In this document: positions 8,288-17,539 of the stretch, piece after piece
Position numbering within the stretch: position 1 is the stretch's first letter
Layout: every line of letters begins with the position of its first letter
Origin: UBA9630 sp043725085
GTDB taxonomy: Bacteria > Patescibacteriota > Minisyncoccia > Moranbacterales > UBA2206
Assembly (NCBI GenBank): GCA_043725085.1
Contig: JAYSLY010000014.1
Location: 5,704-69,703 of the forward strand
Length of the DNA stretch: 64,000 nt
Direction of reading: 5' to 3'
The notes under the pieces: generated by a model
The model's database searches: none
Told to the model about the DNA's origin: nothing
Seen by the model: only the letters and a program-made list of their open reading frames with translations
Position numbers and translations under genes: made by a program

Positions 8288-9462
8288 TATTTCTTTTTAC
8301 TAATTTGTCTATACACTTCCGCATATTTCTGCGCTACATTTTCCCAGCTCATTTTCTCTGCAATTTTTCGACTTTCAATACCCATACTCTTAGTTAGCGC
8401 AGGGTCGTTGATTAATTTTTCCAGTTTTTCAGCGATATCTCCACTGTCTTTAAATTTAACGATATAGCCATTCACACCCTCATCGATAAGCTCATCAGCT
8501 CCGCCAGTCGGAGTCATAATAATCGGCATTCCGCTAGCCATTGCTTCTAGCATATTATTACTCATTCCTTCATTGTCAGAAGGTAAAACAAAAACATCCG
8601 AAGCGCGATGATGAATCACAAACTCCGTGTTAGGCGTGACCAGACCAGTGAAGTGGACTAAATTTTCAAGTCCAAGTTTTTTAACTTGCTCTTTCAATTC
8701 TCCCTCGGCATTGCCCTCTCCGCCAGCAATAGTCAAGCGAAGACTGGGATACTTTTTATAAATTTTAGCAAAAGCATCAATTACATAATTAAACCCCTTT
8801 CTCCGAGAAAGCCGAGAAGCACAAAGAATCGTGAAATTTTCGTGCAATGTCGGATTCTCCAGTGGCTTAAAAATATCAGTGTAAACTCCGTTATAGATAA
8901 CTCCGATTTCTTGGTGTCGGCTACTCTTCAGTGCAAGCTTTTTAATCACAAGGCTATTAGCAATCACAGCGGCAGCCATTTTCCAGATAAACACAATCGG
9001 CCATTTAAGAATATAATAAATCCAAGTAAAACGTTCGCTATACCAAGGAACATCGGAGCCACGAAGAGAAATAATATAGGGCAAGCCAAATTCAAATCTG
9101 AGTAGCATCGACACAAATCCACAAGGCACCGTAAAAAAAGAATGTGTCAAATTATATGGCTTTTTTTCTAAGCTTGCCTTTTTGATTAATTTTCTTGCAA
9201 ATATGAAGGCTTTCCAAGAATACACAATTAAATCTTTTTGCGATTGATACATCGCATTTTCACTATTTTTCCCAATCGGCAAAAGATGAACACGAATATT
9301 TTCACTGATTTTATATAGATGATATTCGCTATTAAAAGAAGAACTAACGAAATCAACTTCCAAACCGGAAAGTTTAGCATATTCTTTTAATATGCTCTTG
9401 GACGCATTCGCCGCTCCCCCGCCCAAAGGCGGATACTCATAGTTGAAAAATAATATTTTCAT
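8287..9462 (-). CDS. Glycosyltransferase family 4 (GT-B fold)
   Basis: Cytoplasmic sugar transferase of 391 residues, predicted to use a nucleotide sugar to extend a polysaccharide. The N-terminal domain begins MKILFFNYEYPPLGGGAA with the Gly-rich loop. The C-terminal donor-binding domain shows ASRLSRRKGFNYVIDAF and the EGMSNNMLEAMASGMPII element with its ExxxxxE pattern. It is coupled to the flippase-like gene and follows the UDP-glucose dehydrogenase gene by 9 bp. Sugar specificity cannot be read. Confidence 0.88.
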   Translation of the reverse strand: MKILFFNYEYPPLGGGAANASKSILKEYAKLSGLEVDFVSSSFNSEYHLYKISENIRVHLLPIGKNSENAMYQSQKDLIVYSWKAFIFARKLIKKASLEKKPYNLTHSFFTVPCGFVSMLLRFEFGLPYIISLRGSDVPWYSERFTWIYYILKWPIVFIWKMAAAVIANSLVIKKLALKSSRHQEIGVIYNGVYTDIFKPLENPTLHENFTILCASRLSRRKGFNYVIDAFAKIYKKYPSLRLTIAGGEGNAEGELKEQVKKLGLENLVHFTGLVTPNTEFVIHHRASDVFVLPSDNEGMSNNMLEAMASGMPIIMTPTGGADELIDEGVNGYIVKFKDSGDIAEKLEKLINDPALTKSMGIESRKIAEKMSWENVAQKYAEVYRQISKKK

Positions 9463-9471
9463 AAATTGAGA

Positions 9472-10806
9472 TTACAAAGAAGCGCGACCGATTGAATGAT
9501 ATTCGAAGCCCTGTTCTTTCATTTTCTTTGGATCATACAGAAGGCGTCCATCAAAAACCACGGGTTGTTTTAGGCGTTTTTTTATCTCATCAAAATCAAC
9601 ACTGCGAAATTCTTTCCACTCCGTGATGATGAGCAGCGCATCAGAATGATCAATTGCATCATATTTACTTTCAAAATAAGCAATGTTTTCATTGTCGCCA
9701 AAATATTGAGGAGTTTTGGCCATATTCATTGCCTCCGGATCATGCGCTTGGATTTTTGCCCCGCGCGCGATAAGATCGTTGATAATCGTTATAGCAGCGG
9801 ATTCGCGCATATCGTCAGTTCCCGCCTTGAACGCCAAACCCCAAACAGAAAACGTCTTGCCTTTCAGATCCTCGCCAAATTTGTCGACTACCATGTTGCT
9901 GAGAACGTGTTTTTGTTTTTCGTTCGTCGCAAGAGTTTGTCGAAACATTTCCGCATCATAGTTGTAATCTTTGGCAATTTTCACCAGTGCTTTGACGTCT
10001 TTCGGAAAGCAACTACCTCCAAATCCCACTGAAGCATAGATAAACGCTTCACCGATTCTTGGATCGGCACCAATCGCTTTTCTGATGTGATCAAAGTCTG
10101 CCCCGACACGAGCACAGATATTAGCCAGCTCATTACTAAGTGAAACTTTAGCCGCCAAAAAACTATTGGCCGCATATTTGACAGTCTCGGCTGTTTTGGG
10201 GTCCATGGCAAAAAAACGGCTTTCTCTGCGCATAAATGGCCCATACAATTCTCGCATTGTTTCAATTACAACCGGGTCATCTGCCCCAATGACCACTCGG
10301 CTAGGCTCCATAAAATCCTTAACAGCTGTTCCTTGAGCCAAAAATTCCGGATTACTGACAACGTGAAAAGGAATATCAGATCCACGCTTTGCTTGCTCTT
10401 CAGCAATTGTTTTTCTAACTAACTCAGCAGTGCCAACAGGCACGGTTGATTTGTCCACCACAATCAATGGATGGTCGATTATTTGCCCGATTGAACGAGC
10501 CACGTCGAGCACATGGGTGAGATCAGCGCTACCATCTTCATTGGGCGGAGTCCCAACAGCAATAAAAAGAATGTTGCTAGCCTTTAGGGCTTCCTCAAAA
10601 TTAGTGGTGAAACGCAAAGTCTTCGCCTTGAGATTTTCCCTAACCAATTCATCCAAATCATCCTCATGCAACGGCACATTACCGGAACTAAACTGATCAA
10701 TTTTTTTCTGATCCTTGTCAACACAAATAACTGTATTGCCCATCTCAGCAAAACACGCTCCCGTAACCGAACCAACATAACCTGTTCCAATGACTGCGAT
10801 CTTCAT
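9472..10806 (-). CDS. ugd: UDP-glucose 6-dehydrogenase
   Basis: Oxidises UDP-glucose to UDP-glucuronate in two NAD+-dependent steps, supplying uronic acid and, through the downstream decarboxylase at 39.3-40.3 kb, UDP-xylose. The 444 residues are normal length. The Rossmann motif GTGYVGSVTGACFAEMG is at residues 7-23, the catalytic cysteine lies in GFGGSCFPKD at about 260-270, and the C-terminal domain carries WGLAFKAGTDDMRES. The upstream region (10.81-10.87 kb) contains repeated TTCGTAC units of unknown meaning. Confidence 0.95.
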   Translation of the reverse strand: MKIAVIGTGYVGSVTGACFAEMGNTVICVDKDQKKIDQFSSGNVPLHEDDLDELVRENLKAKTLRFTTNFEEALKASNILFIAVGTPPNEDGSADLTHVLDVARSIGQIIDHPLIVVDKSTVPVGTAELVRKTIAEEQAKRGSDIPFHVVSNPEFLAQGTAVKDFMEPSRVVIGADDPVVIETMRELYGPFMRRESRFFAMDPKTAETVKYAANSFLAAKVSLSNELANICARVGADFDHIRKAIGADPRIGEAFIYASVGFGGSCFPKDVKALVKIAKDYNYDAEMFRQTLATNEKQKHVLSNMVVDKFGEDLKGKTFSVWGLAFKAGTDDMRESAAITIINDLIARGAKIQAHDPEAMNMAKTPQYFGDNENIAYFESKYDAIDHSDALLIITEWKEFRSVDFDEIKKRLKQPVVFDGRLLYDPKKMKEQGFEYHSIGRASL

Positions 10807-10874
10807 GGTTTCTCTACGAATTACAAATTTGTACGAATGTACGAATCCGCACTCGCCTAATTAATAAATTATTT

Positions 10875-11813
10875 TTAGCTTTCAATTATTTCTTTAATCG
10901 AATAATTCATATGTCCTTGGCTCTTGTAGTAATTCTTAATAAGGATATCGGCGAGAAGTCCGAAAATGAAAAGTTGGATTCCAACGAGCACTAAAAATAT
11001 TCCAACGAGTGGCCAGATCCTGTCTGAAAGCGAAGCATGAAAGAAGATCTTATCAATCATCATCCAAACTAAGATTAAAAACCCGACAAAAGACAAGACG
11101 ATTCCACTGCCGCCAAAAAGATGAAGCGGCCGATTGGCATATTTGCGCCAAAACCAAATCGAAATCATATCTACAAAACCTTTCATGCCACGACGCCAGT
11201 TATATTTTGTTATGCCGTGCACACGAGGATGATGAGATACCTTCACTTCTCCAACCCTATAACCCTGCATTTCCAAAATTGCCGGAATGAAACGATGCAT
11301 CTCACCAAACAAGTCAACATCCTTAAAGCATTCTCGCTTATACGCCTTAAGACTACAGCCGCTATCATGAATTTTATCTTGAATTAAAATCTTGCGCAAA
11401 AAATTCGCCGCGCGCGAAAAAACTTTTTTGGAGAAACTATCTTTTCTTTGCCAACGCCAACCAGCTACCACGTCATAACCCTTATCCATCTCTTCCAAAA
11501 GCAAAGGAATATCAGCCGGGTCATTTTGCAAATCGCCATCCATCATAATAATAACCTCGCCCGAAGACGCTTTAATGCCAGCATCAAAAGCAGCGGTTTG
11601 ACCGAAATTTTTGCGAAATTTAATCAGCCGCAATGGCGTCAAGCCCTTGCATTCCTCAACTGTTGCATCCTGAGAACCATCATCAATAAAAATAATTTCA
11701 TAATTCTTGCCCAACTCTGTGCAAGCCGCTTTGATTCGCCTGTGCATCTCAATAACATTTCCGGCTTCATTTTTGAGCGGAATAATGACAGAAAGGTCTT
11801 TTTTTTCTTCCAT
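10875..11813 (-). CDS. Glycosyltransferase family 2, polyprenyl-phosphate sugar synthase type (DPM1/ArnC-like)
   Basis: Probably transfers a sugar from a nucleotide donor to undecaprenyl phosphate, making the lipid-linked donor used by GT-C enzymes. Of 312 residues, the GT-A domain has IIPLKNEAGNV, DDGS at about 43-46 and DGDLQND at about 93-99. Two membrane segments lie at the C-terminus (about 240-262 and 275-298). The two ArnT-like transferases a few genes downstream are natural users of its product (inference from family knowledge and proximity). Confidence 0.88.
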   Translation of the reverse strand: MEEKKDLSVIIPLKNEAGNVIEMHRRIKAACTELGKNYEIIFIDDGSQDATVEECKGLTPLRLIKFRKNFGQTAAFDAGIKASSGEVIIMMDGDLQNDPADIPLLLEEMDKGYDVVAGWRWQRKDSFSKKVFSRAANFLRKILIQDKIHDSGCSLKAYKRECFKDVDLFGEMHRFIPAILEMQGYRVGEVKVSHHPRVHGITKYNWRRGMKGFVDMISIWFWRKYANRPLHLFGGSGIVLSFVGFLILVWMMIDKIFFHASLSDRIWPLVGIFLVLVGIQLFIFGLLADILIKNYYKSQGHMNYSIKEIIES

Positions 11814-11836
11814 AAACCAAATTGGTTAATATTTAG

Positions 11837-12208
11837 TTAATTCTTAGCCATTATAGCACTCTCTTTTTCGTCATGCAATTCATAAAAAGCCAGCACGGCT
11901 GTAAAAATCATAAGATAATAGGCCCAAATTGCGCTTGTTTCGGCCCAACTGTCTTGCTTGATTGCAAGCAAAATTGCTGTCGCGACGAGAAAAACAATGG
12001 CACCGATTGCGGAAAAGCGACTTGCAATCGGATGAATAATCAATATAATGAACAGAATAAAAAATACGAAATTAGCAGTTTCCCATTGGAAATACCAGCC
12101 CAAAAAAAATGCCGCCAAAAGCACAAAAACTTCAAGCATTTTTCCTCCCAGGGTTTTTTGTGAAAATTCTTTAAGCATATTTTGCAATATTAGCATTTTA
12201 TTCATCAA
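11837..12208 (-). CDS. Small integral membrane protein, unknown
   Basis: A 123-residue protein with three or four hydrophobic segments between about residues 24 and 110 and charged ends. I do not recognise a family. It lies between the exported protein at 12218-13888 and the polyprenyl-phosphate sugar synthase, with short gaps on both sides, so it is probably part of the same transcription unit. Its initiator could also be the second or fifth codon (two further ATGs). Confidence 0.65.
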   Translation of the reverse strand: MMNKMLILQNMLKEFSQKTLGGKMLEVFVLLAAFFLGWYFQWETANFVFFILFIILIIHPIASRFSAIGAIVFLVATAILLAIKQDSWAETSAIWAYYLMIFTAVLAFYELHDEKESAIMAKN

Positions 12209-12217
12209 AACAAATAT

Positions 12218-13888
12218 CTATTTGATCCTCAAATCTGCGGTGATTTGTAAATTTTTTAGCGAGAAAGAGCGACCCTTACTAGTATCATTTGGATCATAGG
12301 TAATCTTGAAATAAACCGTTCGGACATCTTTTGTCGGAACGATATCCGCATTAAAGACTTGCGCGGTTTCCTGTGTTGCCACATCACTTTGACCACTGGA
12401 GTTATCAGCAGAATTGTTATTATCACTATTATTGTCAGAATTGCCACTATCCGCGCCGCTTGATTGATCGAGAGGCAAGCTACCAATAGCATTACTAACA
12501 GCTTCTGATTTTTCCGAGAAAGGCAAATCAACCCAGCTGTTTTGATCGAAAGAATAGCTCACTTTGACATTTTTCCAGCCTGCCTTGAGTTGCTTGGCGG
12601 AAAAATTCATCTTGCTAATGGGATAGAGAGTGTTAACGTCATAGCTAAAACTTGCATTATTGAGAGCCGGGGCATAGATAGCCTTATCACCATCACTAAA
12701 CGCTGTCCCGAGAGAGGCGGTTTCCAGATCAAACAGATCAATAAATTTCCCATTGGTAGCATAGGAATATTTGCCGATTCCCTTGCCTAAATCCTCAATC
12801 TTGGCACCATTCAAAATTCTCACCCCGTTTTCCAAAGAAAGATCTGCCCCATAAATCTTAAAATATAAATCGCCATCAATCGGATAGAGCTCCTTGCCTT
12901 TTCTCATCACAGCTGAACCGTCGGGATAGCTGCTATCGTCCTTGCCTCCCTTGAATTCCAAATAATTTTGATCACTGACTTCCACTTTCGAGTTATCAAT
13001 ACTAATAAGATAATATTTATCTTTTTGAAGCGCGCCATACATCGGGAAAAGAAATGTGCCATCAATCTGACGATATTTTTCAATACCACTAATCGAAAAA
13101 GGGCTGTCAGCAATCACCGGACCATTTAGGGAAACTTTTTCTCCATCATAATTAACTTCTCGCAAACTTAAATCATATTGTCGATTGCCGGGATTGAGAT
13201 TTTTGTTTATATCAATCTTAAGCGCTACACCGGAAATAATATCGTCTTTCGCTTGAAAAACTTGCCCAAGCATAGTTTTTGCTTCTTTAAGCCAGGGGAA
13301 AGAGTAATCGGAAACCGACTGACTAATTTTGACCGTATCTATATTCGTCTCGCCTATGACAGTTTTTTTCATTGACGCCAGCTCAGCTTGGCTGGTAATA
13401 TTGAGCTTAGTGATGCTTTCCATTTCAATAAAAGTGTTTCCCGCCGAATTGAGATTTTCTTTTTGAAACAGCAAACTATCGAAACCATCCGGCAAAAAGA
13501 AAAAGGCTTCTTGTTTTTGAAATTGAGCCGAAGGGCTAAGCACCAGTTCTTCAATTTGATTTTCTTTTTCGGTGTACGTGCTCAACTTTAACAATACTTT
13601 TTCCGCCTGATCCGATTTTGCGCGAAAAGTTAGGCGATAATAACCGGATTCTTGATTTTTGAATAAATCGTCAACATAGTAATAGCCAGTATCTTGTGAT
13701 AGTTGCGGTTTTTCCGGCGAGCTGGTTAAGCATTTTCCATTAGCACATGATTCAGCGGTTTTTTTGTAATTGGCGTAAAGCGCATAATTAACCAGCAGGG
13801 CTAAAAATAAAAAAGCCAGCGCAAAAAAGCTGCGTTTTTCTTTTTTCACAAAGCTCAAGGTTTTTTGATAATTCCAGTTTTTCATCAT
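12218..13888 (-). CDS. Membrane-anchored extracytoplasmic protein, unknown
   Basis: A 556-residue protein with a short basic N-terminus, one membrane segment (about residues 19-38, FFALAFLFLALLVNYALYAN) and a long extracytoplasmic region rich in aromatic and beta-type sequence. Near residues 460-500 there is an Asn/Ser/Asp-rich low-complexity linker. No catalytic motif is evident. Its place in the glycan locus, next to GT-C enzymes, suggests a surface or glycan-binding role, but this is inference. Two ATGs (13888 and 13885) are possible starts. Confidence 0.65.
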   Translation of the reverse strand: MMKNWNYQKTLSFVKKEKRSFFALAFLFLALLVNYALYANYKKTAESCANGKCLTSSPEKPQLSQDTGYYYVDDLFKNQESGYYRLTFRAKSDQAEKVLLKLSTYTEKENQIEELVLSPSAQFQKQEAFFFLPDGFDSLLFQKENLNSAGNTFIEMESITKLNITSQAELASMKKTVIGETNIDTVKISQSVSDYSFPWLKEAKTMLGQVFQAKDDIISGVALKIDINKNLNPGNRQYDLSLREVNYDGEKVSLNGPVIADSPFSISGIEKYRQIDGTFLFPMYGALQKDKYYLISIDNSKVEVSDQNYLEFKGGKDDSSYPDGSAVMRKGKELYPIDGDLYFKIYGADLSLENGVRILNGAKIEDLGKGIGKYSYATNGKFIDLFDLETASLGTAFSDGDKAIYAPALNNASFSYDVNTLYPISKMNFSAKQLKAGWKNVKVSYSFDQNSWVDLPFSEKSEAVSNAIGSLPLDQSSGADSGNSDNNSDNNNSADNSSGQSDVATQETAQVFNADIVPTKDVRTVYFKITYDPNDTSKGRSFSLKNLQITADLRIK

Positions 13889-13948
13889 GTTCTAATATTC
13901 TCCAGCTTTATTATAATAGCCTAATTATACCCAAAAAACAAGCGAACT

Positions 13949-15727
13949 TTACCCTCCAAATGCATCACGCCAGATTGTTTGCTGAGGTATGCGGATATAT
14001 TCAAAACTGTCAGGCAACTTCGGCACATCAATGTCTGTTACCCTGTCTGTCCTGGGAGTTAACTCATACAGAGTAATTGTTCCAAAGTCCTTCTTGCTTA
14101 AAATTTCATAATCTTGTAAATATGCCTTCAAGCCACCAACTCTTCTTGTTCTAAATATTGCAAAATTATTGGCATGCAGAAAAACCTTGCCTTTCTCGAG
14201 CGGACCGGAAGGAGCACCCATTTTTTCCGTTAGATACATAAATGAACGAAAATACAATAACTCACTATCCATAAGAACGGGGTAATGGTTTTCTTGATAA
14301 CTATTAGCCATTGCTCGGGATACGGCTTCGAATTGCCTTAATGAAACTCGCTCCGGTTCTTTTAGGATGCGATCAGAATGAACAGGAATCAATTTTTCAC
14401 CGGCACCTGCTAAATCCGAAAATCTTTGCAAAATTCTCGAAAAATTAGTATAAGAGAACAAAAGGATGATGCATAAAAAAATAATCTTAGCAATAAGTGA
14501 ATTTTTTTGCCAAATAAATTCTATGATATTCCCCAGAAAAAAGAACGGGAGCGGAGCAACCAAAAGATAGAAGCGCGGCTCAAGAGAAATCCGCGTAAAA
14601 ATCAAAAATGTCACCAGAAAGAATAGCCCGATAATAATTATTGTTTTTTTTCTTTTAACCATCTGCCAAATAAGCAGAAGCACCCCAAAAAGAAAAAACC
14701 CGATTGCCGAATATGACAACCAATGACTAGTTTTTTTGCAAGAATTTTTGCAAGAAACATCAATCCAACCGTCCTTAAATCTTATCTCCGGCGTCCAAAT
14801 CCGATCATTGCCGCTTAGAATCATGGCGTAGCTTTCTGCGCCGGAACGAACGGTGTTAATCGTTTTTACTGAAAATGAATCCGTATGCTCCGTCTTTGTC
14901 GCAAATGCTTGGACAAATTGCCTTGTATTAAATCCCTTCATTACCACATCACTGACTACCACCGGAATGTAAAACATCACAACAATACCAACACTCGCTA
15001 GCCAAACTTTCCAAGAAAACTTTGGACGCATATATAGAAGATATGCCACTAGAAAAATTGGCAAAGCGAAGAAAGCAACAAAGTGAAGCTGTGTCGCTAT
15101 GCAAAAAAGAATCATGCAAATAACAAACCATCGGCCCGGATGCTTTGTTTTTTTCTCAGTTGCACGCAACAGACAATAAATTCCCACTATCACAAAAAAT
15201 GGCAAAAGATTTGGATTCCAGCCAAAGCGAGAATAGATTACCATGAAAAAACTGATTGAATACAGATAGGCCAGACCAAGCGAGATTGTAGTGTTAAAAA
15301 ATTTTTTTGAAAGCATATATAGACCCAGAACTGATGCAATCGAAAAAATCGCTACAAAATAGGCATGCCCCTGGGGCGTATCGCCAAAAACAAAGGCGCT
15401 AACATACTCAAAATAATAATATATCGGCCCGACACGCAACTGGGTGCCGTCCGCCCGAGGACCCATCATCGGCAGACTACCCAGCCCTTTTTTCAATGCT
15501 TCGGAAACCAAAATATTGTCCCGCGACTGATCAAATTCATAGTGTAACCAATCTGCAAAATGGAAGAGTCTGAGCCACGCAGAAAGCAGAATAATTACTA
15601 CAATAATCCATACATGCCAATACTGCCTATTGAACAATGTTTTTAATTTAAGATTCTTTCCACCAAATTTTTGACGACAGTCTGCGACAAACCCATTCAA
15701 TCCGGTTAGTAAATTTTGTTTTTTCAT
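13949..15727 (-). CDS. GT-C membrane glycosyltransferase, ArnT/PMT-like (copy 1)
   Basis: Polytopic membrane protein of 592 residues with about 11-12 hydrophobic segments. The first extracytoplasmic loop has ADWLHYEFDQSRD, with the acidic residues typical of ArnT/PMT-type active sites. It should move a sugar from a polyprenyl-phosphate carrier to an acceptor outside the membrane. It is a clear paralogue of the next gene upstream (15754-17529), sharing long stretches such as DTPQGHA, SISFF and PFFVI.GIYCLLRAT. The 26-bp gap suggests a tandem duplication in one operon. Confidence 0.82.
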   Translation of the reverse strand: MKKQNLLTGLNGFVADCRQKFGGKNLKLKTLFNRQYWHVWIIVVIILLSAWLRLFHFADWLHYEFDQSRDNILVSEALKKGLGSLPMMGPRADGTQLRVGPIYYYFEYVSAFVFGDTPQGHAYFVAIFSIASVLGLYMLSKKFFNTTISLGLAYLYSISFFMVIYSRFGWNPNLLPFFVIVGIYCLLRATEKKTKHPGRWFVICMILFCIATQLHFVAFFALPIFLVAYLLYMRPKFSWKVWLASVGIVVMFYIPVVVSDVVMKGFNTRQFVQAFATKTEHTDSFSVKTINTVRSGAESYAMILSGNDRIWTPEIRFKDGWIDVSCKNSCKKTSHWLSYSAIGFFLFGVLLLIWQMVKRKKTIIIIGLFFLVTFLIFTRISLEPRFYLLVAPLPFFFLGNIIEFIWQKNSLIAKIIFLCIILLFSYTNFSRILQRFSDLAGAGEKLIPVHSDRILKEPERVSLRQFEAVSRAMANSYQENHYPVLMDSELLYFRSFMYLTEKMGAPSGPLEKGKVFLHANNFAIFRTRRVGGLKAYLQDYEILSKKDFGTITLYELTPRTDRVTDIDVPKLPDSFEYIRIPQQTIWRDAFGG

Positions 15728-15753
15728 ATATACACCTTACGTTTTATTATTAC

Positions 15754-17529
15754 TCAAATACCCAAATTCCCTGTCCGTATTTTGCTAAGCGCATCGCCCC
15801 AGGTAATCTGAAAAGGCACCGCTATATACCGAAAACTATCCACCAACGGAGGAACTTCAACTGCTGAACTTTTTGGCGCTTTTGGACTGAGCTCAAATAA
15901 GCTAAGCGTCCCAAATTCCTTCTTATTGATAAGATCATAATTATTTAGATAAGCATTTATATTCTTGGATCTTTTAGTCCGGAGAATAACAAACGGATTG
16001 GCATGAAGATAGACACTATTTTTATCAAGCGGACCGGAAGGAGCACCCATTTTTTCCGTTAGATACATAAAAGAGCGAAAATAAATATTCTCGGCACTTA
16101 TAAGTACGGGATAGCCATTTTCTTCGTACTTTCCTGCCATATACCTAGAAATAGCTTGAAATTGCTTCAACGAGATACGTTCAGGTTCGTTAATTACTCG
16201 ATCAGCCTCAACTGAAATCATTTTTTTATCAGCGTTACCTAATTCTGAGAACCGCTGAAGTACGCGAGATATGTTGGTGTAGGAAAAAATAATCACAAAA
16301 CCGACCAGAATTATTTTTGCCACCAAGGCATTTCTTTGCCAGATTAGCTCGATTATATTTCCAAGAAAAAAGAAAGGCATAAGGATAACCAAAAAATAGA
16401 AGTGCGACTCTATTGCACCGGAAATTTGAACAAACATAAGAAACACGATCAGAAAAAAAAGTCCGATAATGATAAATTGTTTTTTTCTCGCAAACATTCT
16501 CCAAATAAAAAGTAGCGCACCAAAAAGAAAAAAGCTCATAGCCGAATAGTTCACCCAGGGACTAGTTTTTTTGCAATGATTTTTACATGACAGACCAACC
16601 CAGCCTTTTTCGAATTTTATCCTTGGTGTCCAAATGCGATCGTTGCCACTCAAGATTAATGCATAATATTCTGATCCTGATCGCATCACAATAATGGACT
16701 TTTCTAAAATAGTCTCTTTTTGATCGGACTTCACCGAAAATGCTCTCACAAACTCTCGAAAATTATACCCATCAAGTGCGATATCATTTATTACTACGGG
16801 AATATAAAGCGCAATGATTATTAGAATACTGGCGCCCCAGGCTTTATAGGAAAATTTGGTTCGCTTGTAGAGAAGATAGCAAATGGTCAGCGCCGGTAAA
16901 GCAAAGAATGCGACAAAATGAACCTGAGTTGCCACGCCAAAGAGAAAAGCACAAGCCACAAACCATCTTCCAGGATATTTTGATTGCCCATCTGTTGCTC
17001 GCAAAAGACAATAAATTCCCGCTATCACAAAAAATGGCAACACGTTAGGATTCCAACCGTAACGCGAATGTATCACCACAAAAAAACTGATTGAATAAAG
17101 ATACGTCAGAGAAAGCGAAATGGCTATATTAAAAAACCGATGCAAAAGCAGATAGAATATCAGGATTGATGCAATGGAAAGCAGGGGCACAAAGAAAGCA
17201 TGTCCCTGTGGCGTATCGCTAAAAATAAGAGCGCTAAAATATTCCAGATAATAATAAGCCGGCCCAAGCCGCAGCTGCGTACCGGACGCCCTGGGGCCAA
17301 GCAACGGCAAGCTAGATGGCCCATGCTTAATCGCCTCTGCCACAAGAATATTGTCTCGTGACTCATCCGCTTCATAGTGAATCCAATCGGCAAAATGGTA
17401 TAGCCTAAGCCATGCACCAAAAGAAATAACCAGAAAAAATAGGGCAAAAAAAAATATTTTTTTTCGACCTATTTTTTGAAAACTTTTTTCAATAAAATCA
17501 AATATTTTTTTAACCAATCCGTTTTGCAT
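15754..17529 (-). CDS. GT-C membrane glycosyltransferase, ArnT/PMT-like (copy 2)
   Basis: Paralogue of the gene at 13949-15727, with the same order of membrane segments and the same first-loop motif, here ADWIHYEADESRD. I place the start at ATG 17529 (591 residues), which matches the length of copy 1. The longer frame to 17604 would run into the upstream coding sequence. An AGAAAAGAAG sequence precedes this ATG. Two adjacent but diverged copies suggest different acceptors or sugars (inference). Confidence 0.82.
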   Translation of the reverse strand: MQNGLVKKIFDFIEKSFQKIGRKKIFFFALFFLVISFGAWLRLYHFADWIHYEADESRDNILVAEAIKHGPSSLPLLGPRASGTQLRLGPAYYYLEYFSALIFSDTPQGHAFFVPLLSIASILIFYLLLHRFFNIAISLSLTYLYSISFFVVIHSRYGWNPNVLPFFVIAGIYCLLRATDGQSKYPGRWFVACAFLFGVATQVHFVAFFALPALTICYLLYKRTKFSYKAWGASILIIIALYIPVVINDIALDGYNFREFVRAFSVKSDQKETILEKSIIVMRSGSEYYALILSGNDRIWTPRIKFEKGWVGLSCKNHCKKTSPWVNYSAMSFFLFGALLFIWRMFARKKQFIIIGLFFLIVFLMFVQISGAIESHFYFLVILMPFFFLGNIIELIWQRNALVAKIILVGFVIIFSYTNISRVLQRFSELGNADKKMISVEADRVINEPERISLKQFQAISRYMAGKYEENGYPVLISAENIYFRSFMYLTEKMGAPSGPLDKNSVYLHANPFVILRTKRSKNINAYLNNYDLINKKEFGTLSLFELSPKAPKSSAVEVPPLVDSFRYIAVPFQITWGDALSKIRTGNLGI

Positions 17530-17539
17530 CTTCTCTTTT